Assembly: GCF_030160635.1 (NCBI RefSeq)
Contig: NZ_BSOS01000033.1
Coordinates: 1 to 64,000, forward strand
Length of the DNA: 64,000 nucleotides
Direction of reading: 5' to 3'
Source of the DNA: Acidocella aquatica
Lineage (GTDB): Bacteria > Pseudomonadota > Alphaproteobacteria > Acetobacterales > Acetobacteraceae
Position numbers and translations under genes: made by a program
Part shown: in pieces, positions 39,105 through 47,883 of the stretch
Numbering within the stretch: position 1 is the first letter of the stretch
Layout: every line of letters begins with the position of its first letter
The notes under the pieces: model-generated
The model's input: only the letters and a program-made list of their open reading frames with translations
Database searches by the model: none
What the model was told of the DNA's origin: nothing

Positions 39105-40126
39105 CGGCCAGTTTGAAGCCGGTGCTGGCGCGGCTGGGGCGCGGCGAGCGATTGGGCGTTGCCGATGCGCAAGACGCATTCGGCGTGGTGATGGACGGGC
39201 TGGCGACGCAAGCGCAGATCGGCGGCATGCTGATGGCGATGCGGGCGCGCGGCGAGAGCGTGGCCGAGCTGACCGGGGCGGTGACGGCGATGCGCGCGCG
39301 CATGACGCCGGTGAGCGCGCCCGAGGGCGCCATGGATGTTTGCGGCACTGGCGGCGATGGCGCGGCGAGTTTGAATATTTCCACCGCCGTGACATTTGTG
39401 CTGGCGGCCTGCGGCGTGAAGGTGGCCAAGCATGGCAACCGCGCGCTCTCATCAAGGGCCGGGGGGGCGGATGTGCTGCTGGCGCTGGGGGTGAACATCG
39501 AGCCGCCGATGGCGCGGCTGGCGGAGATTTTGGCCGAGGTTGGCTGCGTGTTTCTGTTCGCGCCGCGCCACCATCCGGCGTTGCGGCATGCGGCGGCGGT
39601 GCGGGTGGAGCTTGGCACGCGCACGATTTTTAATCTGACCGGGCCGATGGCCAATCCGGCGGGGGTGAAGCGGCAGTTGATCGGGGTGTTTGACCCGGTG
39701 TGGCTGCGCCCGGTGGCCGAGACGCTGCGCGATCTGGGCACTGAGTCGGCCTGGGTGGTGCATAGTCATGGGCTGGATGAGCTGACGCTGGCGGGCGAGA
39801 GCCAGGTGGTGGCGTTGAAGGATGGCGCGATCAGCGAATTTTGCGTGACGGCGGCGGATGCCGGCCTGGCGCCGGTGCCGCTGGCGGCGATAAAAGGCGG
39901 CGACGCGGCGGAAAACGCGGCGGCGCTGCGGGCAATGCTGGAAGGCGCGCGCAGCGGGTATCGCGACACTATATTGTTCAACACCGCGGCGGCGCTGATT
40001 GTGGCCGGTGTGGTGGGGGATTTGAAGGCCGGCGTGGCCAGGGCCGCGGCGGTGATTGATTCCGGCGCCGCGTTGCGCGTGCTGGAAAAACTGAAAGCAG
40101 CCTCAGAGGGGCGGGATTTTAAATGA
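39101..40126 (+). CDS. trpD: Anthranilate phosphoribosyltransferase
   Basis: Protein of 341 residues. Key blocks: DVCGTGGDG (PRPP binding), [31 protein letters not shown] and HSHGLDEL. It transfers phosphoribose to anthranilate. ATGA overlap with trpG and trpC ensures coupled translation. Confidence 0.97.
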   Translation: MTASLKPVLARLGRGERLGVADAQDAFGVVMDGLATQAQIGGMLMAMRARGESVAELTGAVTAMRARMTPVSAPEGAMDVCGTGGDGAASLNISTAVTFVLAACGVKVAKHGNRALSSRAGGADVLLALGVNIEPPMARLAEILAEVGCVFLFAPRHHPALRHAAAVRVELGTRTIFNLTGPMANPAGVKRQLIGVFDPVWLRPVAETLRDLGTESAWVVHSHGLDELTLAGESQVVALKDGAISEFCVTAADAGLAPVPLAAIKGGDAAENAAALRAMLEGARSGYRDTILFNTAAALIVAGVVGDLKAGVARAAAVIDSGAALRVLEKLKAASEGRDFK

Positions 40127-40935
40127 GTTCGATGGTGATTGAAGACGATATTCTGGCGAAGATATGCGCCGACAAACGACTCGAGATCGCGCGGCGGCAG
40201 GCTGTGACGAGCATCGAGGAGCTGAAGCGCCAGATCAAGGATGTGGAAAAGCCGCGCGGTTTTGGCCGGGCGCTGATGGATGCCGCCGCCGCCGGGCGGC
40301 CCGGATTGATCGCCGAAATTAAGAAGGCATCACCATCGGGCGGGATGATCCGCGAGCATTTTGACCCCGCCGCGCTGGCGCGGGCTTATGCCGCGGGTGG
40401 GGCGGTCTGCCTCTCGGTGTTGACCGACCAGCCGTATTTTGATGGCAGCCCGGAGCATTTGAAGGCCGCGCGCGCGGCGGTGAAGCTGCCGGTGTTGCGC
40501 AAGGACTTTATTCTCGACCCCTGGCAGATTTATGAGAGCCGGGCGATGGGGGCTGACTGTATATTGCTGATCATGTCGGCGCTGACCGACGATGAGGCGC
40601 ACAGCCTGGAAGAGCTGGCGCGCGCGCTGGATATGGATGTTCTGGTTGAGGTGCATGACGAGGCCGAGCTGCAGCGCGCGCTGGGGCTGCAAACTCTGCT
40701 GATTGGCATTAACAACCGCAACCTGAAGACCATGGTCACCACGCTGGAGACCACTGAAAAGCTCTCCTGCACATGCCCGCCGGACCGGTTCGTGATCTCA
40801 GAATCCGGGATTAAAACGCATGAGGATGTGCTGCGGCTGCGCAAGGTTTGTGTGAGCGGTTTTCTGGTTGGCGAGTCGCTGATGCGCCGGGCGGATGTGA
40901 CCGCGGCCGTGCATGAGCTGTTGGGAACGGGTTGA
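40123..40935 (+). CDS. trpC: Indole-3-glycerol phosphate synthase
   Basis: Protein of 270 residues with the TIM-barrel motifs [37 protein letters not shown] and SESGI. Single-function enzyme (no fused TrpF). It closes the indole ring in tryptophan synthesis. trpF, trpB and trpA are not in this window. Confidence 0.97.
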   Translation: MSSMVIEDDILAKICADKRLEIARRQAVTSIEELKRQIKDVEKPRGFGRALMDAAAAGRPGLIAEIKKASPSGGMIREHFDPAALARAYAAGGAVCLSVLTDQPYFDGSPEHLKAARAAVKLPVLRKDFILDPWQIYESRAMGADCILLIMSALTDDEAHSLEELARALDMDVLVEVHDEAELQRALGLQTLLIGINNRNLKTMVTTLETTEKLSCTCPPDRFVISESGIKTHEDVLRLRKVCVSGFLVGESLMRRADVTAAVHELLGTG

Positions 40936-41402
40936 GCCGGCTCACGCATACCGACGAGGCGGGGGCGGCGCGCATGGTCGACGTGTCGGCCAAGGATGAG
41001 AGCGTGCGCGAGGCGGTGGCCCGGGGCCGGGTGGTGATGCGGGCGGAAACGCTGGCGCTGATCAGCCAGAACAAGGCGGAAAAGGGCGATGTGCTGGCGG
41101 CGGCAAGGCTGGCGGGAATCATGGCGGCGAAGCGGACGGCGGAGCTGATTCCGCTGTGCCATCCCTTGCCGTTATCCGCCGTGGCGGTGGAGTTGGCGCT
41201 GGGCGATGAGGCGGTGGAAATTACCGCCACCGTGCGCACCACCGGGCGGACCGGCGTGGAGATGGAGGCGCTGACGGCGGTGAGCATCGCGGCGCTGACG
41301 ATTTATGACATGGTGAAGGCGGTGGACCGGGGCATGCGCATTGAGGCGGTGCGCGTGGTGCGTAAATCCGGCGGGAAATCGGGCGATTTTGCGCAGGATT
41401 GA
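40932..41402 (+). CDS. moaC: Cyclic pyranopterin monophosphate synthase MoaC
   Basis: Protein of 156 residues, starting at TTG within the trpC stop region (TTGA overlap); the residues [18 protein letters not shown] that follow are the expected MoaC N-terminus, which supports the rare start. Conserved [10 protein letters not shown] and [15 protein letters not shown]. It converts the GTP-derived intermediate to cPMP in molybdenum cofactor synthesis. In many alphaproteobacteria moeA lies between moaC and lexA; here it is absent. Confidence 0.95.
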   Translation: MSRLTHTDEAGAARMVDVSAKDESVREAVARGRVVMRAETLALISQNKAEKGDVLAAARLAGIMAAKRTAELIPLCHPLPLSAVAVELALGDEAVEITATVRTTGRTGVEMEALTAVSIAALTIYDMVKAVDRGMRIEAVRVVRKSGGKSGDFAQD

Positions 41403-41420
41403 GGCAGCGGCGCATAACGC

Positions 41421-41450
41421 TTGACGGGCGCGCGAGAACTAAACTAGAAC
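41421..41450 (+). promoter_or_regulatory. lexA promoter with alphaproteobacterial SOS box
   Basis: GAAC-N7-GAAC at 41436-41450 is the reverse complement of the alphaproteobacterial LexA site GTTC-N7-GTTC. It overlaps the presumed -10 (TAGAAC, 41445-41450), with -35 TTGACG at 41421-41426 and an 18-bp spacer. LexA bound here would block its own promoter. Confidence 0.88.
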
Positions 41451-41504
41451 ATTTGCTAAGTTGGCGCTTTGTTCCTGTATTGCGCCGCGGCACCGGAGGC
41501 TTTG

Positions 41505-42200
41505 ATGCTGACCACCAAACAACATGAATTGCTTGTCTTCATCGACAAGCATTTGCGCCAGACCGGGTGCAGCCCGAGTTTTGAGGAGATGAAGGAGGCA
41601 CTGGATCTGCGCTCCAAATCGGGGATTCACCGGTTGATCACGGCGCTGGAGGAACGCGGGTTTTTGAAGCGGCATAAGCACCGGGCGCGGGCGCTGGAGG
41701 TGGTGCGGCTCTCGGAGGATATGGCGCCGCAGGTGGCGCCGGCGCGGTTTTCGCCAAATGTGATCAAGGGGGATTTTTCTCACCGCTTGCCCGGTGCGCG
41801 GGCGGCGAATGTGGCCGGGGCGGTCTCGCTGCCGTTATACGGGAAAATTGCCGCCGGGTTGCCGATTGAGGCGATGCGCGATGAGGCGGAGGAGATCGAG
41901 GTGCCGGTGGCGCTGATCGGCGCGGGGGAGCATTTTGCCTTGCTGGTGGAAGGCGACTCGATGATCGAGGCGGGAATCCTGGATGGCGACACTGTGATTA
42001 TCCGCAAGGGCGAGACGGCGGAGAACGGGCAGATTATCGTGGCGTTGGTGGATGAGAACGAGGTGACGCTGAAACGGCTGCGCCGGCGGGGGAATTCGAT
42101 TGCGCTGGAGCCTGCGAACGCGCGTTATGAGACGAAGATTTTGCCGCCGGAGCGGGTGAAGGTTCAGGGCCGGCTGGTGGCGCTGTTGCGGCAGTATTGA
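41505..42200 (+). CDS. lexA: LexA repressor
   Basis: Protein of 231 residues from the ATG after GGAGG. Winged HTH at about 1-65, autocleavage site A104-G105, catalytic Ser152 (EGDSM) and Lys190 (NEVTLKRL). On DNA damage RecA filaments trigger self-cleavage and release of SOS genes. The site at 41436-41450 shows autoregulation. Followed 7 bp later by a small gene of unknown function, which may be SOS-regulated with it. Confidence 0.97.
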   Translation: MLTTKQHELLVFIDKHLRQTGCSPSFEEMKEALDLRSKSGIHRLITALEERGFLKRHKHRARALEVVRLSEDMAPQVAPARFSPNVIKGDFSHRLPGARAANVAGAVSLPLYGKIAAGLPIEAMRDEAEEIEVPVALIGAGEHFALLVEGDSMIEAGILDGDTVIIRKGETAENGQIIVALVDENEVTLKRLRRRGNSIALEPANARYETKILPPERVKVQGRLVALLRQY

Positions 42201-42207
42201 GGGTTTT

Positions 42208-42528
42208 ATGACACAGGAAGAACTGAGTGCCTGGGCGCTGAAGAACGGCTGGCAGGTTTTGGCGGGGAGTTTGAGCCTGGTGAAGCCATCATCGCCGAAG
42301 GAGGCGATTGTGCGGATGATTTTCAAGGCCACGGTGGTGAGCCTGGAGGTTAAAAAACCGGCGGGGAAATGGGAGAAGATCGCCTCCGCCCCGTATGCGC
42401 AGGTTGTTTATGACGAGGAGGGCGAACGGCCTGCGGGGCTGGGGTTTGAGAAGATTCCGAGCTTTGCGATGCTGATGCGCGAGAATAAGGACCGGCTGGC
42501 GTTCTCAAGGTTTGGGCAGGCCGGTTAG
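42208..42528 (+). CDS. Hypothetical protein downstream of lexA
   Basis: Protein of 106 residues, starting 7 bp after the lexA stop, so probably in the same transcript. Soluble, mixed alpha/beta pattern, with no recognised motif. The C-terminal part (FEKIPSFAMLMRENKDRLAFSRFG) is hydrophobic and helical. Its stop codon TAG is the first bases of repeat R2 copy C, so the gene end and the repeat are fused. Confidence 0.7.
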   Translation: MTQEELSAWALKNGWQVLAGSLSLVKPSSPKEAIVRMIFKATVVSLEVKKPAGKWEKIASAPYAQVVYDEEGERPAGLGFEKIPSFAMLMRENKDRLAFSRFGQAG

Positions 42529-42631
42529 AGCCTGATCGCTTTAAGTGCGATCAGGCTCTGGCTATTTTTCTGAGGGCGATTCACGCTTTCGGCTCGCTCG
42601 GTTGAGCGAACCTCAAACGATCGCACTCTAA
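42527..42631 (-). repeat. Dispersed repeat R2, copy C, with intrinsic terminator
   Basis: Reverse orientation relative to copies A and B. Its first part is a perfect 13-bp hairpin (AGAGCCTGATCGC, loop TTTAAGT, GCGATCAGGCTCT) followed by GGCTATTTTTC, which reads as an intrinsic terminator for the lexA-hypothetical transcript. The remainder matches R2. Confidence 0.88.
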
Positions 42632-42763
42632 TTACGAGAGTTTCACGCGGGTTTCGCGCGCTGCCATATTCTTGGCCTTTTCGAGTCATAAACAGGACAG
42701 ACAGAGCGAGTAACGCTTATGTGAGAATGACGGTTTCTGTTTGGTTTGTTGAAGGGGTTTGAA

Positions 42764-43177
42764 ATGGAACGAAAAAGAGCGGGTTTGATCGGCGCGCTGG
42801 CCGGCCTCGCCACCATGGGGAGTGCAACTGCTCAGGCTGCCAGCCATGCCGGCCCGATGCCGCCCGAGCCTATGCAAATTTCCTCGTATTCGGATTTGCT
42901 CCGGCCTGTTCCAAATGCGGTTGAGCTGTTGAAGGCCCATGATGCGCAACTGCAGGAGCGCGCCCGCAATGCGAAGGTGCTGCCGGTGCAGTATTACGAG
43001 GGGGATGACCACCACCATCACCACCACCACCATCATCAGGACTATTATCCGCCGCCGGAATATTACCCGCCGCCGCCGCCGCCGGAATATTATGCGCCGC
43101 CGGAGCATCATCACCACCACCATCATCAGGGCGGTGTGACGATTGTGCTGCCGGGCCTGGGCTTGCAGATTAATTAG
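42764..43177 (+). CDS. Exported His/Pro/Tyr-rich protein
   Basis: Protein of 137 residues starting MERKRAGLIG after AAGGGG. The signal peptide ends about at ATAQA. The mature part has a run of nine His, then PPPEYYPPPPPPEYY-type segments and a second run of seven His, ending VLPGLGLQIN. Such His runs usually bind Ni, Zn or Cu; function unknown. The gene is bracketed by two same-orientation copies of R2 (42527-42631 and 43175-43278), and its stop TAG is part of the second. Confidence 0.75.
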   Translation: MERKRAGLIGALAGLATMGSATAQAASHAGPMPPEPMQISSYSDLLRPVPNAVELLKAHDAQLQERARNAKVLPVQYYEGDDHHHHHHHHHQDYYPPPEYYPPPPPPEYYAPPEHHHHHHHQGGVTIVLPGLGLQIN

Positions 43178-43278
43178 AGCCTGATCGCTTTAAGTTCGAT
43201 CATGCTCTAACCGGTTTTTCGAGGGCGATTCACGCTTTCGGCTCGCTCGGTTATGCGAACCTCAAACGATCGCGCTTA
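43175..43278 (-). repeat. Dispersed repeat R2, copy D
   Basis: Same orientation as copy C. The terminal hairpin has one mismatch (AGAGCCTGATCG with CGATCATGCTCT) and is followed by AACCGGTTTTTCG. The element contributes the stop codon of the His-rich gene on one side and the TAA stop of the convergent gene (43276-43278) on the other. Confidence 0.88.
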
Positions 43279-44007
43279 ATCCTCCGCTGCCCGGTCCCTG
43301 GCCCGGGCAGCGCCGAGGATGTGGCGGTATGTGCCGTCAAATATTGTGTTGGTGGAGGATTTCCAGCGGGTCTCCTGGGCCAGGGTTTCGCGGCTGGCGT
43401 GGATGCGCCGGCTTTGCAGCTCGCGCTCGGCGGCTTCTTCGATGCCCATTGGCACCAATTCGAAGTCAGGCTCGGCGGGTACGATGCAGATTTGCATGAA
43501 CGGTTCGCCGGGGCGGAAGATATGCACTCCGCCTTCGTGCGGGGCTTTGAAGACCATGAACGAAATCATTGGCCACCATTCCGTGCGCAGCAGGGCTGGC
43601 ACGGCGATTGGCACGTCATTGGTCTCGCTCGTATAAAATCGGGGGTGCGGCTCGGTTCGGACGGCCAGGCCGGGCGGCACCTTCAGGTCCAGCAGGAGCT
43701 GGTAGGTGTAATAATTTTCGCCAAAGGCGCGGAAGGGCGGCCATTGCACGCCGGTTTGCGGGTTTGGGCCGAAATCGCCGTCAAAGACGAATTTGCCGCC
43801 CTGCCGGGAGACGCGCAGCTCATTGTCATAGGGGTAGAAAATCTCGATGCCTGACTGCGCGCCCTCAATGAAGGGCAGGCAGTGCCAGGCCTGCTCATGT
43901 GAGCCGTCGCGCCGGGGCTCTTTTGTCCCGGCCCAGCCCGGCACTTCGATTTTTGTGCGGCGGGGGGCGAGGCGCGGTGTGAACAGCCGGTATTTGATGG
44001 TTGTCAT
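43276..44007 (-). CDS. Hypothetical protein, possibly DUF6065-like
   Basis: Protein of 243 residues from the ATG of MTTIKYRLF; 23 codons upstream are open but not protein-like. No signal or membrane segment. Conserved-looking parts are YPYDNELRVSRQGG, PHPRFYTSE, TEWWPMISFMVFKAP and a cupin-like FRPGEPFMQICIVP. The family is not recognised with certainty. Its stop codon lies in repeat R2 copy D. Confidence 0.65.
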   Translation of the reverse strand: MTTIKYRLFTPRLAPRRTKIEVPGWAGTKEPRRDGSHEQAWHCLPFIEGAQSGIEIFYPYDNELRVSRQGGKFVFDGDFGPNPQTGVQWPPFRAFGENYYTYQLLLDLKVPPGLAVRTEPHPRFYTSETNDVPIAVPALLRTEWWPMISFMVFKAPHEGGVHIFRPGEPFMQICIVPAEPDFELVPMGIEEAAERELQSRRIHASRETLAQETRWKSSTNTIFDGTYRHILGAARARDRAAED

Positions 44008-44099
44008 GGTATTTCCCATTTTTGCAGCCATTGGATATGGGAGCGAAGCGGGGATGGATTTAAGGGGGCGGAGCAAGATTGCTCAGCGCCCCGGCGGCA

Positions 44100-45896
44100 T
44101 CAATATGTTTTTTTCAGCACCTTGTTTTTGCGGCGGCGTTCCTGCTCGGTGGGTTTGCCGCCTTCGGGGCGGGCGGGGCGGATGAATTTGGTTTTTTCCG
44201 GGCGCGGTCCGGGGTCACGCGCCGGGCCAGCGCCGGGGGCGGTGCTGGGTTCGACCAGCAGGTCAGTCACGCCGGGGGCGGTGATGGCGGCGGCGAAGGC
44301 TTCGGCCACGGGGGCCGAGATTTCGAACTTGGTCTCACGGTCAAAAATGCGGATGGCGCCGATTTCCGCCTTGGTGATGCCGCCGAGGCGGCAGATCAGC
44401 GGGATCAGCCATTTGGGGTCGGCATTGTGCTTGCGGCCGATGGGCGAGCGGAACCAGGCCATGGGGGCGTTGTCCGTGCGGCGCTCATAGGGCGTGTTTT
44501 CCCGCACGGGACGCTCAAAGGGCGCGTTTTCACGCGCGGGGCGCGGGCCGCGCTCGGGCCGGGCGGCGAAGGGTTCGCGCGGGGCGTGGGCCTGGATGGT
44601 GACGTTTGCCGGCTCGGGCAGATGTGAACGGTAGAGGCGGATGAGGGCGGCGGCGATGGTCGCGGCGTCCTGGCGTTCCAGCAGTTTGGCGCCCAGGGCG
44701 AGTTCATCCTCGGAGGGGGCGGCGGTGAGGATTTCGTCCTCCAGCAGGCGCTCCTGGTCACGGGCCTTGATCTGGGCTGCGGTCGGCGGGTCTTGCCAGA
44801 TGGCCTCGATATTGGCGGAGCCGAGCAGGAGCTCGGCGCGGCGGCGCTTGGAGGGGGAGACCAGCACGAGGCACATGCCCTTGCGCCCGGCGCGGCCGGT
44901 GCGCCCGGAGCGGTGGAGCAGGCTGGCTTTGTTGGTCGGCAGATCGGCGTGGATGACGAGGTCGAGATCCGGCAGGTCGAGCCCGCGGGCGGCGACGTCG
45001 GTCGCGATGCAGACCTGGGCGCGGCCTTCGCGCAGGGCGTTGAGGGCGGTGTTGCGCTCGCTCTGGGAGAGCTCGCCCGAGAGGGCGACGGCGTTGAAGC
45101 CGCGCGCGAGCAGGCTGGCGTGCAGGTGGCGCACAGTGTCACGCGTGGAGCAGAACACCAGGGCGCGGGAATCGTGGAAGCGCAGCAGGTTGACGAGGCC
45201 CTGCTCGATCTCGTGGCCGCCGACGCGGATGGCGCGGTATTCAATGTCGGCATGCGGCTGGTTGCGGGCGACGGTGTCAATCCGCAGGGCGTTTTGTTGA
45301 TATTTGCGGGCGAGGTTGGCGATTTCGCGCGCGATGGTGGCGGAGAACAAGAGAGTGCGGCGGGACTCGGGCGCGGCGGAGAGGATGAACTCCAGCTCGT
45401 CCTTGAAGCCGAGGTCGAGCATCTCGTCGGCTTCGTCGAGCACCACGGCCTCGCATTCGTCGAGCTTGAGGGCGCCGCGGTTTATATGGTCCTGCAACCG
45501 GCCGGGGGTGCCGACGACGATGTGGCAGCCGGCGGCGAGCAGGCGCTGCTCACGCCGAGCGTCCATGCCGCCGACGCAGGAGACGACGCGCCCGCCGGCC
45601 TGCTCGTAGAGCCAGGTGAGTTCGGCGTGAACCTGCAAGGCCAGCTCGCGCGTGGGGGCGATGACCAGGACCAGGGGGAGGATGGTGGCGGGCAGACGCT
45701 CGGCGTCGCCCAGGATGGTGGAGGCCAAAGCCAGGCCGAAGGCCACGGTTTTGCCGGAGCCGGTCTGGGCGGAGACCAGCAGGTCACGGTCCTCGGCCTC
45801 GGGTGCCAGCACGGCGAGCTGGACTTCGGTGGGGTCATTGTAGCCGCGCGCGGCCAGGGCGCGAGCGAGCGCCGGATTTTTTATGGGGAAGGGCAT
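44100..45896 (-). CDS. DEAD-box RNA helicase with C-terminal RNA-binding domain
   Basis: Protein of 598 residues. Motifs: AQTGSGKT (43-50), PTRELA, VLDEADEMLDLG, SAT, and HRSGRTGRAGRKG. After the helicase core (to about 370) comes a DbpA/CsdA-type RNA-binding domain (about 465-545, with PKWLIPLICRLGGITKAEIG) and a basic Arg/Lys tail. It should unwind short RNA duplexes in ribosome assembly or RNA decay, often cold-induced. A double cold-shock-domain gene is divergent 217 bp away. Confidence 0.94.
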   Translation of the reverse strand: MPFPIKNPALARALAARGYNDPTEVQLAVLAPEAEDRDLLVSAQTGSGKTVAFGLALASTILGDAERLPATILPLVLVIAPTRELALQVHAELTWLYEQAGGRVVSCVGGMDARREQRLLAAGCHIVVGTPGRLQDHINRGALKLDECEAVVLDEADEMLDLGFKDELEFILSAAPESRRTLLFSATIAREIANLARKYQQNALRIDTVARNQPHADIEYRAIRVGGHEIEQGLVNLLRFHDSRALVFCSTRDTVRHLHASLLARGFNAVALSGELSQSERNTALNALREGRAQVCIATDVAARGLDLPDLDLVIHADLPTNKASLLHRSGRTGRAGRKGMCLVLVSPSKRRRAELLLGSANIEAIWQDPPTAAQIKARDQERLLEDEILTAAPSEDELALGAKLLERQDAATIAAALIRLYRSHLPEPANVTIQAHAPREPFAARPERGPRPARENAPFERPVRENTPYERRTDNAPMAWFRSPIGRKHNADPKWLIPLICRLGGITKAEIGAIRIFDRETKFEISAPVAEAFAAAITAPGVTDLLVEPSTAPGAGPARDPGPRPEKTKFIRPARPEGGKPTEQERRRKNKVLKKTY

Positions 45897-46113
45897 GGCG
45901 GCTCCTACCCCGGCGCGGGGGCCAGGGCTAGGTGTGCGTGTGAAGTTTGAGCGATGTTTTAGGAAATAACCCGCATTTTAGGTTGCATGAGGGCGCGTGA
46001 GGGGCATTTCGGGATTGATGGCGGCGCGGACGTGCCCTATGTTGCCCTGGCTCGGCTGGGCCGGGCAGCTTTAACGATTATACCTGAACGATCACAAGAG
46101 GACTGTTTAAATA

Positions 46114-46779
46114 GTGCGACCCCCGAAAAATGACCGCCAGCGGCAACCGCGTCGCCGCGGTTTTGACGACGATAATTTCTTTGGCAATACGCCGCCCCCC
46201 CCGCCGTCTTTTTCCGGGTTTGGGTCTGCGTCCTCCGCACCGGAGGCCAAGGCCACAGTGAAGTGGTATAACTCTGAAAAGGGTTTTGGCTTCGTGGAAA
46301 TGGCGGATGGCTCGGGCGATGTCTTCTTGCACGCCAACTCCTTGCAGAATGCCGGCTTCCAGGCTGTGACCCCCGGGTCCATCCTGCAGGTGCGCGTTGG
46401 CCAGGGGCAGAAAGGCCGCCAGGTTGACCAGGTGATTTCCGTCACCGAGGGCACCGGCGAAGCGCCGGGCGGCCGTGGTGGTTTTGGTGGTGGTGGTGAT
46501 CGTGGCGGGTTCGACCGTCCGCGCCCCGCGGCAGGCCCGCGCGCACCGCGCCAGCAGGCCAGCGGCCCGGCGGTTGAGATGACCGGCATCGTGAAGTGGT
46601 ATAACGCCACCAAGGGCTTCGGTTTTATCAGCCCGCAGAGCGGCGGCAAGGATGTGTTCGTGCACGCCACCGCGCTGGAGCAGGCTGGTTTGCCGCCGTT
46701 GCAGGAAGGTCAGTCTGTGCGCATGAACGTCGTGCAGGGCGCCAAGGGGCCGGAAGTCAGCTCGATCAGCGTCGACTGA
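46114..46779 (+). CDS. Double cold-shock-domain RNA-binding protein
   Basis: Protein of 221 residues starting at GTG. Two cold-shock domains: about 44-112 (KWYNSEKGFGFVEM, DVFLHA) and about 155-221 (KWYNATKGFGFIS, DVFVHA), joined by a Gly/Arg-rich linker (about 115-150). The first 40 residues are basic then Pro-rich. Each domain has its RNP motifs intact. It probably acts as an RNA chaperone or antiterminator. It is followed by a good intrinsic terminator at 46808-46841. Confidence 0.92.
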   Translation: MRPPKNDRQRQPRRRGFDDDNFFGNTPPPPPSFSGFGSASSAPEAKATVKWYNSEKGFGFVEMADGSGDVFLHANSLQNAGFQAVTPGSILQVRVGQGQKGRQVDQVISVTEGTGEAPGGRGGFGGGGDRGGFDRPRPAAGPRAPRQQASGPAVEMTGIVKWYNATKGFGFISPQSGGKDVFVHATALEQAGLPPLQEGQSVRMNVVQGAKGPEVSSISVD

Positions 46780-46807
46780 GCTTTTCTCCCCGGAGGTGAT
46801 TTTTGAG

Positions 46808-46841
46808 GCGGGCTCACGGCATGTGGGCCCGCTTTTATTTT
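46808..46841 (+). terminator. Intrinsic terminator of the cold-shock-domain gene
   Basis: GCGGGCTCAC (46808-46817), loop GGCAT, GTGGGCCCGC (46823-46832), with one mismatch, followed by TTTTATTTTGG. Confidence 0.9.
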
Positions 46842-46877
46842 GGCATTTTTGTTTTGCGGATGTGAAGGGCGGCAGGA

Positions 46878-47060
46878 ATGGCGTTTAAAGTGAATTACGG
46901 GCTGGAGCGGGCGGAGCGCAACCGCGCCAAGCAGGCCAAGAAAGAGGCCAAGGCGAAGGCGAAGAAGATGCCGGGCGAGAGCGGGGAGGCGGATGAAGGG
47001 GTGCCTCCGGCGGAGACGCCTGAGGGAGAAACGCCTGCCGGAGACGCGGAACAGGCGTGA
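46878..47060 (+). CDS. Small Lys/Ala- then Glu-rich hypothetical protein
   Basis: Protein of 60 residues after a GGCAGGA ribosome site. The N-terminal half is strongly basic and helical (AERNRAKQAKKEAKAKAKK), the C-terminal half acidic and Pro-rich. Such short alphaproteobacterial proteins may bind nucleic acid, but no family function is known to me. It is one base from the convergent sulfotransferase gene end. Confidence 0.6.
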   Translation: MAFKVNYGLERAERNRAKQAKKEAKAKAKKMPGESGEADEGVPPAETPEGETPAGDAEQA

Positions 47061-47061
47061 T

Positions 47062-47883
47062 TCAGCCGGGCAAATGGCGCAGGCTGGCGGCGAAACCGGG
47101 GTAGAACGGCTCGATGTCGGCCTCGATTGGCAGCAGGGCTTGCGCCAGGGCGGCGAAATCCACGCCGGGGTAGCGGGTTTGAAGGTTGATCTCGCGGATC
47201 GGGTGGGTCACCGGCGCGGGCGAGCCCGAGAGCGGGCGCAGCGTGGCGGCGGGGTCACGCGCCAGGGCTTCATAGGTCAGCACATGGCCGGGCGGCAGGG
47301 TGCGGTAGCGCTGAAAGATCCATTGCATGAGCGCGATCTGGCGCGGAAGGGGGGCGGATAGCCGGTCCAGCCGTTCGCGCAGGGCGGGGGCGTAGGCTTC
47401 GGCGGCGGGCATGCGGCCCTGACGGACGTTGAAATCCACCGATTGCCATGAGGCCAGCGCGGCGAGAGGGTGGCGGACGATGGCGTAGAACGTGAAGTTT
47501 TCCGCCAGTGGCTGGGCCAGGGCGGTGAAGAAGGCCGGGTGCTTGATGAAGAGGTTGAAATCCGCTGTCAGCGGTTTTTCGATTTTGACATCGGCGACCT
47601 TGGCGGCGCTGCGCCTGAGGTTTCCGTTGTGGTTCACTTCCTCGAATGTATTATCGACCATGAGGCCCGCGCGGCTCATGGAGGGGGCGAAACCTTCGCG
47701 CAGGATGCCCTCGCGCGTGGCGCGGGCGAAGGCGGCGACCTCGCAGACGGCCTGTTCGGCGTTGCCGTGGAGCGGGACGTTCATGGGCTCGGTGAGGGCG
47801 ACGCAATTGGGCAGCGTATTGAGGCAGGCGCAGATGAGCGTGGTGCCAGAGCGGGGCAGGCCGGTGAGGAGCGTGGTGGTCAT
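47062..47883 (-). CDS. Sulfotransferase-family protein
   Basis: Protein of 273 residues. The PAPS-binding P-loop-like motif is GLPRSGTT (8-15) and a 3'-phosphate-binding segment is YAIVRHPLAALASW. It would transfer a sulfuryl group from PAPS to a hydroxyl, perhaps of a glycan or lipid. Its start overlaps the glycosyltransferase stop by 4 bp (ATGA), so the two probably act on the same molecule. The PAPS could come from the cysD-cysNC operon in this window. Confidence 0.85.
   Translation of the reverse strand: MTTTLLTGLPRSGTTLICACLNTLPNCVALTEPMNVPLHGNAEQAVCEVAAFARATREGILREGFAPSMSRAGLMVDNTFEEVNHNGNLRRSAAKVADVKIEKPLTADFNLFIKHPAFFTALAQPLAENFTFYAIVRHPLAALASWQSVDFNVRQGRMPAAEAYAPALRERLDRLSAPLPRQIALMQWIFQRYRTLPPGHVLTYEALARDPAATLRPLSGSPAPVTHPIREINLQTRYPGVDFAALAQALLPIEADIEPFYPGFAASLRHLPG

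Noticed and set aside
42764-43177. The GGTGATGGTGG-like His codon runs as a CRISPR or tandem array.
   Set aside because: They are simple CAC/CAT codon runs within a frame with a signal peptide.
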